NCBI RefSeq assembly: GCF_000967265.1
Contig: NZ_KQ033885.1
Location: forward strand, 1,407,538 to 1,471,537
DNA from: Bifidobacterium mellis
GTDB taxonomy: Bacteria; Actinomycetota; Actinomycetes; Actinomycetales; Bifidobacteriaceae
Length of the DNA: 64,000 nt
Reading direction: 5' to 3'
Below, one piece after another: positions 52,866-61,134 of the stretch. The stretch's first letter is position 1, and each line of letters begins with the position of its first letter. The position numbers and the translations under genes were made by a program. Under the pieces are notes generated by a model. The model did not search any database and was not told the origin of the DNA. It saw nothing but the letters and a program-made list of their open reading frames with translations.

Positions 52866-53522
52866 ATGGCAAACGACGAGCAATGTCAGGATGAGGAATC
52901 CCTGCGTGAGCGGATCGTCCGCCACGAATGGGAGCAGTTCCAGCAGGTCAACAACGAGGGTGGTCCGGCCAACTGTCAGGGCAACTGGCCCATGTTCCAC
53001 CAGATGCGTCTGAGCCAGTTTCTGACCTGGCCGCACCCCCTGCTGACCAGCTATGCGGACGACCTGGATCAGGCCGACAAGGTGGGGCGCAACCTGTTGA
53101 CCGAGAAGTACGGGCGGATGATGGAGTCCACAGCCCCGGACCAGTACCACAGCAGCATCGCCCCCTACCTGCCCAGGCTGGGCCTGGAGCGCCAGGAGCA
53201 GCAGGAGCGCATCATCGACCGGCAGGTGGCCTGGGCCAAGGACTTCCGCGAGCGATACCCCCGCCTGGGCCAGGAGATGCGGGTCCTGCGCACCAGCGAG
53301 GACACGCCGGAGGCCACCTCCTTTGAGACCTATCTGCGTGGCGAACTGGGCACCTATTCGGCACGGACGCTGGATCTTTACCAGTCCATGGTGGACCGGA
53401 TCGCGGCCCGGGGCGGCAACCTTACCGAGGAAACCATCCTGGCCACGGTGCAAATGAATGGCTTTGAGACCCTGGACGAAGCCGAGCAGGCCCAGGACAG
53501 AGCACCTGAACCACAATCATGA
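52866..53522 (+). CDS. DUF4125 family protein, partner of the TPR-NTase
   Basis: The 218-residue soluble, mostly helical protein is of the DUF4125 family. It begins with a conserved-looking block VRHEWEQFQQVNNEGG, then NWPMFHQMRLSQFLTW, and is rich in Arg/Glu helices afterwards (RQEQQERIIDRQVAWAKDFRE). No known catalytic motif is apparent to me. The ATG is preceded by AAAGGAG. It starts 12 bp after the TPR-NTase stop, and the two are evidently co-transcribed. A nucleotidyltransferase-like protein next to a small helical partner recalls two-component toxin/antitoxin or signalling pairs, but no direct evidence supports that. Function unknown. Confidence 0.75.
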   Translation: MANDEQCQDEESLRERIVRHEWEQFQQVNNEGGPANCQGNWPMFHQMRLSQFLTWPHPLLTSYADDLDQADKVGRNLLTEKYGRMMESTAPDQYHSSIAPYLPRLGLERQEQQERIIDRQVAWAKDFRERYPRLGQEMRVLRTSEDTPEATSFETYLRGELGTYSARTLDLYQSMVDRIAARGGNLTEETILATVQMNGFETLDEAEQAQDRAPEPQS

Positions 53523-53566
53523 GGCCCATCTGACCAACCAGTCGCGCGGTCGGGTAGAGTTGACGG

Positions 53567-55123
53567 GTGCAAAAGCTGAAACGGGCGGGTTTCACCGCCG
53601 CCTCCTTTGTGGTCATCCTGCTGGTCATGCTCCTTTTGGGCCAAGCCATGACGCCGGACTGGCAGGTGGAACCCTACCGCGACCATCTGCAGGTCCCGAC
53701 CCGGTCCACTGCCATCGCCTCGAGCCTTGGAGCCACCACCCCTGAGGGCACCCACCCCGTCAGGGAGCGGAAGATCGGCATCACTCTGGATGGCGGGGTT
53801 CGCATCCAGGCCATCATCAGAGAGCCAGGCGACCGAAAGGGCACCGGACCAGCCTGCCTGTTCATCCATGGCGCCGGAACAGGCAAATCCTCCGAGGTGT
53901 ACGGCGACCTGGCTTCAGCCATGGCCTCAGCCGGCATCACCACCCTGGTGCCTGACAAACGTCTGGACACCTACACAACCTTCCACCGCGACTATCAGGC
54001 CATGGCCGCCGACTATGGGCGTTCCCTTGACCGTCTGCGCTCCTGGCCGGGCGTGGATCCGACCAAGGTGGGCCTGTACGCCGAGTCCGAGGGCACCTGG
54101 ATATCGACCATCATGACCGCCAAGGATCCCGGCATCGCCTTCTCCATCCTGACCTCGCCGCCCGTCTACCCGGGACGGCGGCAGATGGCCATGGCGGCCA
54201 CCAGCTACCTGGACCTGATCGGCGCACCCAAGGGGATCCGTAACGTGATACCCCGGCTCATGGGCATGGATCTGTCCCTGCTGGGCCTGGAGTACGCCGA
54301 CTTCCCCTCCCTGCCCTATCTGGACCAGCTGCGGATGCCGGTCATGATCAACTTCGGGACCATGGACGTCTCCATGCCGGTCGAGCAGGGTGCGCGCGAG
54401 ATCATCAGCAGAACACACGCGAACGGCAACGACAACGTGACCCTGCGCTACTATCCCACCAACCATCAGATCCGCACCGGCAGCAGGCTGGCCAAGGCCG
54501 GGTTACCCCTGGAACCCAGATACACCCATAATCTGGAAGACTGGATCAACGCCGTGGCACTGGGCACCCAGGCCAACCAGTGGTCCACACCCATGATTGC
54601 CGGCAGCCAGCCCCATCAGCTCAATCAAGTGCCCGAGCACACGAATACAGGGTTGATACCTTCACTGACCGCCCTGTTGACCCTGATGGCCAGTGGCCCC
54701 ATTCTGCTGGCTGCCGCCCTGGTCTCTGCCCTGATTGGAGCCTTGGGCTCACATCTGCGGGCTCGAGGCAAAGACCGCAGACAGTCAGGTTTCAGCAAAG
54801 GCCTGACCGGACGGCTCTGGTCGTTAGGCTTGTTAGCCGCAGGACTTATGACTGGCCTGCTGGCCTATGCCTTTACTGTGGTCCGCAAGGCGCTTGGCCT
54901 TATGCATCTGTCCTCGATGATGGCATCATGCTGGTCCCTGTTGTCCGTTCTGTGTCTGGTATTCATCCTGCTCTTGGCGAGCACCCTGACCTCTATCTTC
55001 AACCGAGCTGACGGCAAGCCGGCTGTCGCCGGGAGTGTCCACTGGCTGACCCTGACCCTGACCCTGCTGGGGTCTCTGGCCATCCTTGGCAGCCTGATCT
55101 TCTGGAATATCCTGGTCTTTTGA
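53567..55123 (+). CDS. Membrane-anchored alpha/beta hydrolase with C-terminal transmembrane domain
   Basis: The 518-residue protein has an N-terminal membrane anchor (SFVVILLVMLLLGQAM) and an external alpha/beta-hydrolase domain. About four C-terminal membrane helices follow residue 365. The oxyanion segment is LFIHGAGTGKSS, the nucleophile Ser is in LYAESEGTW (A in place of the first G of GxSxG), and the acid and His are probably in NFGTMDVSMP and YYPTNHQI. It looks like a dienelactone hydrolase/esterase; the substrate is unknown. The start is GTG, without a strong ribosome site. Its last 198 bases are antisense to the coding region of the convergent gene. Confidence 0.78.
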   Translation: MQKLKRAGFTAASFVVILLVMLLLGQAMTPDWQVEPYRDHLQVPTRSTAIASSLGATTPEGTHPVRERKIGITLDGGVRIQAIIREPGDRKGTGPACLFIHGAGTGKSSEVYGDLASAMASAGITTLVPDKRLDTYTTFHRDYQAMAADYGRSLDRLRSWPGVDPTKVGLYAESEGTWISTIMTAKDPGIAFSILTSPPVYPGRRQMAMAATSYLDLIGAPKGIRNVIPRLMGMDLSLLGLEYADFPSLPYLDQLRMPVMINFGTMDVSMPVEQGAREIISRTHANGNDNVTLRYYPTNHQIRTGSRLAKAGLPLEPRYTHNLEDWINAVALGTQANQWSTPMIAGSQPHQLNQVPEHTNTGLIPSLTALLTLMASGPILLAAALVSALIGALGSHLRARGKDRRQSGFSKGLTGRLWSLGLLAAGLMTGLLAYAFTVVRKALGLMHLSSMMASCWSLLSVLCLVFILLLASTLTSIFNRADGKPAVAGSVHWLTLTLTLLGSLAILGSLIFWNILVF

Positions 55124-55477
55124 GACAGATCGGGTGCGCCTTGCCGATGCCAGCCAGGCTAATACAGACGCTCCAATCAGCACTACGCCCAGGCCGGCAA
55201 AAATCAATGGAATAACCCGCTGCCAGGGTACGACTATGGTCAGATCCGTACCGTAACGCAGAAAGACCAATCCTAGAGCCAACATGGTCAGAGCCAAAAG
55301 TCCAACCAGGGCGCCAAAAATGATGGTAGGCAGGCTGGGCCCGCTGGGACGGACCGGCTCCGGCGGCTGCATCCGAACCTGGTAAATCGGGGGTGGGGAT
55401 TCAACCGGCATGGCCTTGGTGATGCGTTCCTGACGATCCATCGGCTGGTCTCCTTCTGGTTGCTGCGTATCAGTCAT
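54926..55477 (-). CDS. Hypothetical two-helix membrane protein with Gln-rich tail
   Basis: The 183-residue protein has a Pro-rich cytoplasmic-type N-terminus (PPPIYQVRMQPPEPVRPSG), two membrane helices (IIFGALVGLLALTMLALGLVF and VIPLIFAGLGVVLIGASVLAW), and a hydrophilic Gln/Gly/Asp-rich tail of about 70 residues. The tail is encoded entirely opposite the 3' end of the hydrolase gene, so it may simply be read-through frame with little constraint. The ATG overlaps the end of the PspC gene by eight bases, suggesting coupling. The stop is the first in frame. I recognise no family. The first 115 residues are likely real; the tail is doubtful. Confidence 0.55.
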   Translation of the reverse strand: MTDTQQPEGDQPMDRQERITKAMPVESPPPIYQVRMQPPEPVRPSGPSLPTIIFGALVGLLALTMLALGLVFLRYGTDLTIVVPWQRVIPLIFAGLGVVLIGASVLAWLASARRTRSVSKDQDIPEDQAAKDGQRPQQGQGQGQPVDTPGDSRLAVSSVEDRGQGARQEQDEYQTQNGQQGPA

Positions 55478-57395
55478 CTTCCTGGTCCTCCCCAAACTGC
55501 CATGGATTGTAGCTGTAATCCCAATAATCATTGATCAAGCCGCTGTAGAGCTGCGCCCGCCTCGGCTGGGTAGCACTCCCCCGGGCTTGCACGGTGACCC
55601 GTGCACCGGCCATGAGATTGGCTTCGACGATCAATTCGGGCTCGTCGGGCATATGCCACTGATCCTCCTTGGACGCTCGCAGGGCTTCCTCCCAATCGCG
55701 TCGTTCAGCTGATGACGACGTATTGCCCCACCACATCCAGTTTCCTTGTTCCGTCTCGGTTATCCAGTCAGCCGCCCCTGATCCCAAGACCCTGTAGAGG
55801 TCGGCGTGTTCCCTATAGGACAAGCTGCATCCCTTAGGTATGAGCAGGCGAACGTCAGCATAGGCCACAGCCAGGCGGACGGTGCCCGTCGGGCAGCCTG
55901 AGACTGTGCTCACCGCATCATCCATAATCTGAACACGATGGGTGCCGTGTTTCTGCTCATAACCAGTCAGGTCAATGACGGCACTTCCCTGATCGTGCTG
56001 GTCTCCGACCAGCTTGATACCGCGGCGATAACGCCTCATGTCCGCACTGTCCGCCCCCAACAAACGCCCGTGGTTATTGCCGTTAACCTGAACTGTGGCG
56101 TAGTCGGCCAAGACCCTGCGGTTCTGGGTTTGCTCAATGCCTGGTATGGCCGAACCGGTAGCCAGAATCAGGACAACCAGGCAGGCCATCAAGGCAATGG
56201 GGGTCAACCCTCCAGACCTGCGGCCCATCAAGCCCAGGATCAGTATGACCACGCCAAGTGCCAGCGTGACGCATCCAGCCCAGATCAGAGCATAGGCCAA
56301 GGCCGCATTCAATCCGCGATAGGGGTTCGTGGCCATCCACCAGACCCCTGCCCCGGAGACCAGGATCAGTCCTGACAGAAGACTGACCAGCATAGGTCCG
56401 GCGGGACGACGCCTCAGCCGGGGCGGAACCGACGGACCCTGACGGGCTATTCCCGGCCCTGTCGAGAATGACCCGGCTGTGCCATAGCCCGGCCAGGCAC
56501 TGAATCCATACGACTGATTCTTGTTCCCAGCAGGTTCTGCAGGGCCTTCTGCCCCCGTCCAACCTCCGGGAGCTGCACCAGCGCTGGGATTGCCCCCATC
56601 TTGCGTATTATTCGAATCGCTGCCGGTGTTTGCCGAATCCTCTGTCTCAGAGATGGGTCCAGGAAAGGCTACCTCCCCTTGTTGCTCCGAAGTTCCATAC
56701 GAATCGGAATGCTCTGGCTGATCCTTGAGTCCTTCCGAGCTCGCATCACTTGCTGTCTGTGCATTGCTTCGCGTCCCTGTGTAATCCTGGTATCCCTCAT
56801 ACCCCGAAAAGCTAGGGTACTCAGGCTGATTCGAATACCGCTGCGAACCTGTGCCATTCGGCCGTTCCGAATACTGCGATCCCATCACCCACGGATCGCC
56901 CGAAACCGGCCTGCCGGCATCCGGCCCAGCCCAGTACCCTCTTTGATACTCCAGGGCCTTGTTGCGGCTCCACCGGATGAGCAGATACAGGATCAACGCA
57001 CCCAAAGCCAGGGAAAAGATTCCGACTCCCAGGGAAAAGATTCCGACTCCAGGAATCAGGATTGCCAGCAGCCAGTAAATGATGATGCCCACCATGGAAG
57101 CGTGCCAAATCCCGTGAATCAGCTCCTGGGCAATGATGACCCCACGCCGGTCCGGCAAGACGAACCAGGCAAAACCGTAGAAGGCAGCACCGGTGCCGAA
57201 GAGAAAGACCGCCAAAATCATCAGCGCTCTGACCAGGGTCACGCTCCAGCCCAGCCGACGGGCCAAGGCTACGCAGACGCCGCCGATCCATCCCTGGTCG
57301 CGGATCAGATAGGACTCCCTGCAGGCGCGGAAGAACCTGTCGGACTTCCACCGCCAGCCGTTATCAGGGCCATTGCCGTTCATGTCGCTACTCAT
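55470..57395 (-). CDS. PspC-domain membrane protein with adhesin-like C-terminal region
   Basis: The 641-residue envelope protein starts with a PspC domain (RDQGWIGGVCVALARRLGWSVTLVRALMIL, FGFAWFVLPDRRG, about 30-85) and two further membrane segments. A long Ser/Gly/Asn/Gln-rich low-complexity linker (about 170-310) follows, then two more hydrophobic stretches and a C-terminal beta-rich domain (about 430-590) of DUF2154/LiaF-like character. PspC proteins take part in envelope stress responses. It is divergent from a PspC-kinase and regulator pair, so all three probably belong to one stress circuit. A 21-bp tandem repeat duplicates seven codons at the membrane segment near residue 120. Confidence 0.75.
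   Translation of the reverse strand: MSSDMNGNGPDNGWRWKSDRFFRACRESYLIRDQGWIGGVCVALARRLGWSVTLVRALMILAVFLFGTGAAFYGFAWFVLPDRRGVIIAQELIHGIWHASMVGIIIYWLLAILIPGVGIFSLGVGIFSLALGALILYLLIRWSRNKALEYQRGYWAGPDAGRPVSGDPWVMGSQYSERPNGTGSQRYSNQPEYPSFSGYEGYQDYTGTRSNAQTASDASSEGLKDQPEHSDSYGTSEQQGEVAFPGPISETEDSANTGSDSNNTQDGGNPSAGAAPGGWTGAEGPAEPAGNKNQSYGFSAWPGYGTAGSFSTGPGIARQGPSVPPRLRRRPAGPMLVSLLSGLILVSGAGVWWMATNPYRGLNAALAYALIWAGCVTLALGVVILILGLMGRRSGGLTPIALMACLVVLILATGSAIPGIEQTQNRRVLADYATVQVNGNNHGRLLGADSADMRRYRRGIKLVGDQHDQGSAVIDLTGYEQKHGTHRVQIMDDAVSTVSGCPTGTVRLAVAYADVRLLIPKGCSLSYREHADLYRVLGSGAADWITETEQGNWMWWGNTSSSAERRDWEEALRASKEDQWHMPDEPELIVEANLMAGARVTVQARGSATQPRRAQLYSGLINDYWDYSYNPWQFGEDQEDD
57010..57051. repeat. 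21-bp tandem duplication inside the PspC gene
   Basis: AGGGAAAAGATTCCGACTCC plus one base is present twice head to tail (57010-57030 and 57031-57051), with one difference at the last base. It encodes GVGIFSL twice and keeps the frame, giving a longer membrane helix. It could expand or contract by slippage. Confidence 0.85.
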
Positions 57396-57508
57396 GTCTT
57401 CATTACAACACCCAGCGAGCGCAAATCTTATGGGGGAACACCCTGATTCAACCCTGATTTCTTCCCCTTACTGCCTTATCGGCACCGTCCGAAAACGATA
57501 ATGGAAGC

Positions 57509-58822
57509 ATGAACGCAACCATGCAGGAAGAACAAACGCTGAAGGAACCGCCTCCTCTGCACCCTGCGCGCATGCCCCTGATGAGGCCGCACAAGGGCAG
57601 GATCCTGTGCGGAGTCTGCAAGGGCGTCAGTTTGCACCTGGGTATCCCCGTCTTCTGGATACGCCTGGTCATGGTTCTCCTGGCTCCCAAAATGATCACC
57701 TGCGTGGTCTACTGCTTTCTTTGGTTGACACTTCCCCAGGGCGATCCCACACAGGCAGCCCAACCGAATGACCCGCGGTCAGCCCCGCTGGCGCCCAGCA
57801 TCCTTACTGGGCAACCAGGTCAGAAGGAGGATCACAGCATCACTCCCGGGCGGGTAACCAGACTGCTGGCAGGCCTGGGCATCATCCTCCTGCTGACCGC
57901 GGTCATTCTGCTCAGCAGCGGTATGCGCCCCGCCTTTGTCGTCCCCTGCCTGCTTTTCTGCGCTGGACTTGTCCTGGCCTGGGTGAGGCCGGAGAACCAA
58001 GGAACCGGCTACCACCTGCCGGCCCTGATCGGAAGCCTGGCCCTGATCCTGTCGGCTGCGGTAATCTTCCTGCTGTCCACCCAGGAATTGCATTGGGCCC
58101 TGACCCTGATAGTCCTGGCCGGCCTGCTTCTTGTAGGCGTAACCGCGGTGGTCGTGCCCTGGGTCGGCTCAATCATTAGCCAGCTGGGTGATGAACGCGC
58201 CATGAAGGAACGCGAGGAGGAGCGGGCCGATATGGCAGCCCATCTGCACGATGGCGTTCTGCAGACCCTGGCCCTGATTCAGCTGCATGCCGACGACCCG
58301 CATACCGTCTTCACTCTGGCCCGATCCCAGGAGCGAGATCTGCGCAACTGGCTCTACCAGGAACGCACCCCTTCAGACCGGTCCGTCAGCACCGGGCTGA
58401 GCCAGATAGCCGCACAGGTGGAGGACGATTCAGGCAAGCCAATCGAGGTGGTCACCGTGGGAGACGCCATGCCCTGCGCCCAGACCGATGCCCTGCTCAA
58501 CGCGGCCCGACAGGCCCTGGTCAATGCCGTCACCCACGGCGGTGAACCCATCTCCGTATATTGCGAGGCCCGCAGGAATCAGGTTGAGGTCTACGTGCGC
58601 GACCACGGTTCGGGTTTCGATGTGGATGCGATTCCGGCTGACCGCTTGGGAATCCGCGAGTCCATCATCGGCCGGACTCGGCGACGTGGTGGCAGGGTCG
58701 AGATCGTCTCCCGTCCTGGTTGGGGCACCGAGGTCAGAATGCACATGCCGCTGTCCGAGGCCAGCCAGCATCAGGAGGGCAAGGTTGGTCAGCGTGAAAA
58801 AGGGACCGATGCCCAGCAATGA
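57509..58822 (+). CDS. PspC-domain sensor histidine kinase, NarL/LiaS type
   Basis: This membrane sensor kinase of 437 residues has an N-terminal PspC domain (GRILCGVCKGVSLHLGIPVFWIRLVM, about 30-75). Five or six further hydrophobic segments follow, then a HisKA_3 dimerisation region with the phospho-acceptor at His247 in AHLHDGVLQ and an HATPase domain (LVNAVTHGGEP, VRDHGSGFD, GRVEIVSRPGWGTEV). Unlike the SenX3-like kinase of this window, all catalytic motifs are intact. It is followed at 99 bp by its regulator and is divergent from a PspC-domain protein. The arrangement fits a three-component envelope-stress system of the Lia/Psp kind found in actinobacteria. Confidence 0.9.
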   Translation: MNATMQEEQTLKEPPPLHPARMPLMRPHKGRILCGVCKGVSLHLGIPVFWIRLVMVLLAPKMITCVVYCFLWLTLPQGDPTQAAQPNDPRSAPLAPSILTGQPGQKEDHSITPGRVTRLLAGLGIILLLTAVILLSSGMRPAFVVPCLLFCAGLVLAWVRPENQGTGYHLPALIGSLALILSAAVIFLLSTQELHWALTLIVLAGLLLVGVTAVVVPWVGSIISQLGDERAMKEREEERADMAAHLHDGVLQTLALIQLHADDPHTVFTLARSQERDLRNWLYQERTPSDRSVSTGLSQIAAQVEDDSGKPIEVVTVGDAMPCAQTDALLNAARQALVNAVTHGGEPISVYCEARRNQVEVYVRDHGSGFDVDAIPADRLGIRESIIGRTRRRGGRVEIVSRPGWGTEVRMHMPLSEASQHQEGKVGQREKGTDAQQ

Positions 58823-58921
58823 TAGGATGCATGGTGAACCATTCATTCACAGACGCATGCCGGTCCGATCCCACCCACACTTGAGGACCCCGCGTCGGGA
58901 AAGGCGGGCTGAACCACGCCC

Positions 58922-59623
58922 ATGACCACGACTGCAGCAGAGCTCCATCAAGCCAAGGATGGGTCCGCAAACATCCGCGTAGCCGTCGTCGACGACCATG
59001 AGATGTTCCGCACCGGCGTCATCACCACCCTACAGCCGCATTTTCACATCGTGGGTCAGGCGGCGGACGTGGAATCCTCCATCCTCATGGTCGGGCAGAC
59101 CCGTCCCGACGTGGTTCTGCTGGATGTGCACGTGCCGGGTGGCCAGGGCGGTGGAGGTGCCGAAATTCTGAGCCGTTCCCATCCCCTCTCCCCCCGGTCG
59201 GTTTTTCTGGCTCTCTCCGTATCCGACTCGCCCAGGGACGTGGGTTCGGTCATCCGTGCTGGAGCCCGTGGTTACGTGACCAAGACCATCTCCGCCAAGG
59301 ACCTGGTCTCCTCAATCCGCCAGGTGCATGAAGGATACGCTGTCTTCTCCCCCAAGCTGGCCGGATTCGTGCTCTCCGCCTTCCAGGAGGACGAGACCGC
59401 AGATGCCGGCCTGGCAGAAGACGACGAACTGGACCGGCTCTCTGCGCGCGAGCAGGAGGTCATGCGCCTGATCGCCCGGGGCTACACCTACCGCGAGGTG
59501 GCCTCCGAGCTGTTCATCTCCATCAAGACTGTTGAGACCCACGTCTCCAACGTCCTGCGTAAACTCCAGCTGTCCAACCGAACCGAACTGACCCGCTGGG
59601 CCGCAGACCGCCGCATCGTCTGA
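58922..59623 (+). CDS. NarL/LuxR-type response regulator
   Basis: This DNA-binding response regulator of 233 residues is the partner of the PspC-kinase. The receiver domain has DD at residues 24-25, the phosphorylated Asp68 in VVLLDVHVP, and the Lys in GYVTKTISAKDL. A short linker leads to a LuxR-type helix-turn-helix (SAREQEVMRLIARGYTYREVASELFISIKTVETHVSNVLRKL). The N-terminal extension of about 17 residues may be dispensable. The start has a weak AAAGGCGG site. It is convergent with the HAD-like gene, nine bases apart, so transcription probably ends there. Confidence 0.93.
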   Translation: MTTTAAELHQAKDGSANIRVAVVDDHEMFRTGVITTLQPHFHIVGQAADVESSILMVGQTRPDVVLLDVHVPGGQGGGGAEILSRSHPLSPRSVFLALSVSDSPRDVGSVIRAGARGYVTKTISAKDLVSSIRQVHEGYAVFSPKLAGFVLSAFQEDETADAGLAEDDELDRLSAREQEVMRLIARGYTYREVASELFISIKTVETHVSNVLRKLQLSNRTELTRWAADRRIV

Positions 59624-59631
59624 AAGCCCGC

Positions 59632-60366
59632 TCAACAGGCGATGCCGCGCTGACGAAGAAGCTGACGCAGACCGCGGATGTCATCGGCAACAATCCCATC
59701 CATGCCCAGTCGGTCAGCCACGGCAACATGCTCAGGATCCGCATCAACGAAGATCGTATGCCCGGGACTGATGGCGAAGCGGCGCAGGGCCAGACGATAG
59801 AAGAGCGAATCGGAAAGGTCCATATGCTCCTCGGATGAGATCAGTACACCTTTCAGCGCAGAGAGCGGTGAAAGGACCTCGGATGCCGCTTCGATCAGCT
59901 GACGGGTCGTTGCCGCCAGGCCCCATAGGGTCAGGCCTGCCCTCCGCAGATCCTCCAACAGCTCCGACGCCCCGGGAAGCAGGCCCTTCACTGCCAGGGT
60001 GTAGTTTTCCAGACAGATGCGGACCACCCAGGCGACCGCAGGCCCGTGAGTGGTTTCATAGTCGGCCAGTGCCTGCTGCGGATCCACGCCCAGATTGATC
60101 TGCCTGCTGACACAGGCGAAACCCCAAGGGTCCTCCGGGTCCAGCACCATATCGATCACCCCGTCAGGGTACTGCCCAACCAGGGCTCGGCGTGGGTCCC
60201 GATCCACCAGGGTACCGGGTAGACCGAAGAGGATGCTGCCGCCGGGGGCTGCGGGATCGGGACGGTCGTCGCTGAACTTGTCGTTGCCAGAGAAATCATA
60301 ATCAGACATGTCACTTGAGATGTCTTGGCCCGATTCCTGCCGAAACTCCTGATGCTGCCTTGCCAT
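59632..60366 (-). CDS. HAD-superfamily-like protein lacking the catalytic aspartates
   Basis: The 244-residue protein has the overall pattern of a HAD phosphatase (beta-phosphoglucomutase-like): a nucleophile loop, a helical cap and a Rossmann core. The first motif, normally DxDGTLVD, reads ILFGLPGTLVD, with Gly48 and Pro50 in place of both Asp. The motif III Lys of KPDP is replaced (LSDSLFYRL). Motif IV keeps VDADPEHVAVADRLGM. It is therefore unlikely to be a phosphatase and may bind a phospho-compound or act as a scaffold. The first 40 residues are charged and variable; a start at MSDYDFSG, 19 codons later, is possible. Confidence 0.75.
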   Translation of the reverse strand: MARQHQEFRQESGQDISSDMSDYDFSGNDKFSDDRPDPAAPGGSILFGLPGTLVDRDPRRALVGQYPDGVIDMVLDPEDPWGFACVSRQINLGVDPQQALADYETTHGPAVAWVVRICLENYTLAVKGLLPGASELLEDLRRAGLTLWGLAATTRQLIEAASEVLSPLSALKGVLISSEEHMDLSDSLFYRLALRRFAISPGHTIFVDADPEHVAVADRLGMDGIVADDIRGLRQLLRQRGIAC

Positions 60367-60512
60367 GCCCTCAGACTAGGCATCCGGACCTACAACGTGG
60401 TCAATCACCAGGTAAAGGCCGTTTCATGGATATATTGAGGCCAGCAATGGTCGGTCCCACGCTTCCGACCTGCCCCAGGGAGGAAGTCCCGCCTGGCATG
60501 AAAGGAGCCGTC

Positions 60513-61124
60513 ATGCGTCGGCTGCTGCTCACATCCTCATTCTCCGCTACCGCTGATAGGCTGGCTACCTTCCTCGAAGGCTCGCCCAGGAACCATACGG
60601 TGGCCTTCATCCCCACGGCCAATCTTCCACAAGGTTCGGATGGTTATGTCCAGGAGGCTCGCCGGGCCTTCACCGACATGGGCTGTCAAATCGACGACCT
60701 GGAGGTCTCGACCGCCGATCCGGAGACCATACGCCGGAGCCTTGAGGAGGACGACCTGATCTACCTGTCCGGCGGCAACACCTTCTTCCTGCTGCAGGAG
60801 CTGCGTCGCTCAGGTGCTGCTGATCTAATCAGGCAGCAGGTGGATCAGGGCAAACCCTACATCGGCGAATCGGCCGGCGCAGTGGTGACCGGTCCCGATA
60901 TCGGCTTCCTGGATGCCATGGATCCACGCTCGGCCGCTCCTGATCTGGAATCCACCGCCGGGCTGGGTCTGGTGGACTTCCGCCTCCTCCCCCACCTTGA
61001 TTCCGAGCCCTTCGCCGGGGTGACCAGAAAAATTCTGGACCGCTACGGCGACGATGGTCCCATGGTGGCTATCAGCAACAGCCAGGCCGTGGCAGTCCAC
61101 GGGCAGTGCCTGACTATCCTCTAA
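60513..61124 (+). CDS. Peptidase E-like serine peptidase (S51)
   Basis: This cytoplasmic peptidase of 203 residues is of the S51 family, whose best-known member cleaves Asp-X dipeptides. Seen are AFIPTANLPQGSD, LIYLSGGNTFFLLQEL, the nucleophile Ser in YIGESAGAVV, and RLLPHLDSEPF with the catalytic His. The start is the ATG at MRRLLLTSS with AAAGGAG seven bases before it; the frame is open for 66 codons upstream without family sequence. It is divergent from the HAD-like gene and convergent with the CLC gene ten bases away. Confidence 0.88.
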   Translation: MRRLLLTSSFSATADRLATFLEGSPRNHTVAFIPTANLPQGSDGYVQEARRAFTDMGCQIDDLEVSTADPETIRRSLEEDDLIYLSGGNTFFLLQELRRSGAADLIRQQVDQGKPYIGESAGAVVTGPDIGFLDAMDPRSAAPDLESTAGLGLVDFRLLPHLDSEPFAGVTRKILDRYGDDGPMVAISNSQAVAVHGQCLTIL

Positions 61125-61134
61125 AGAGCACCCG

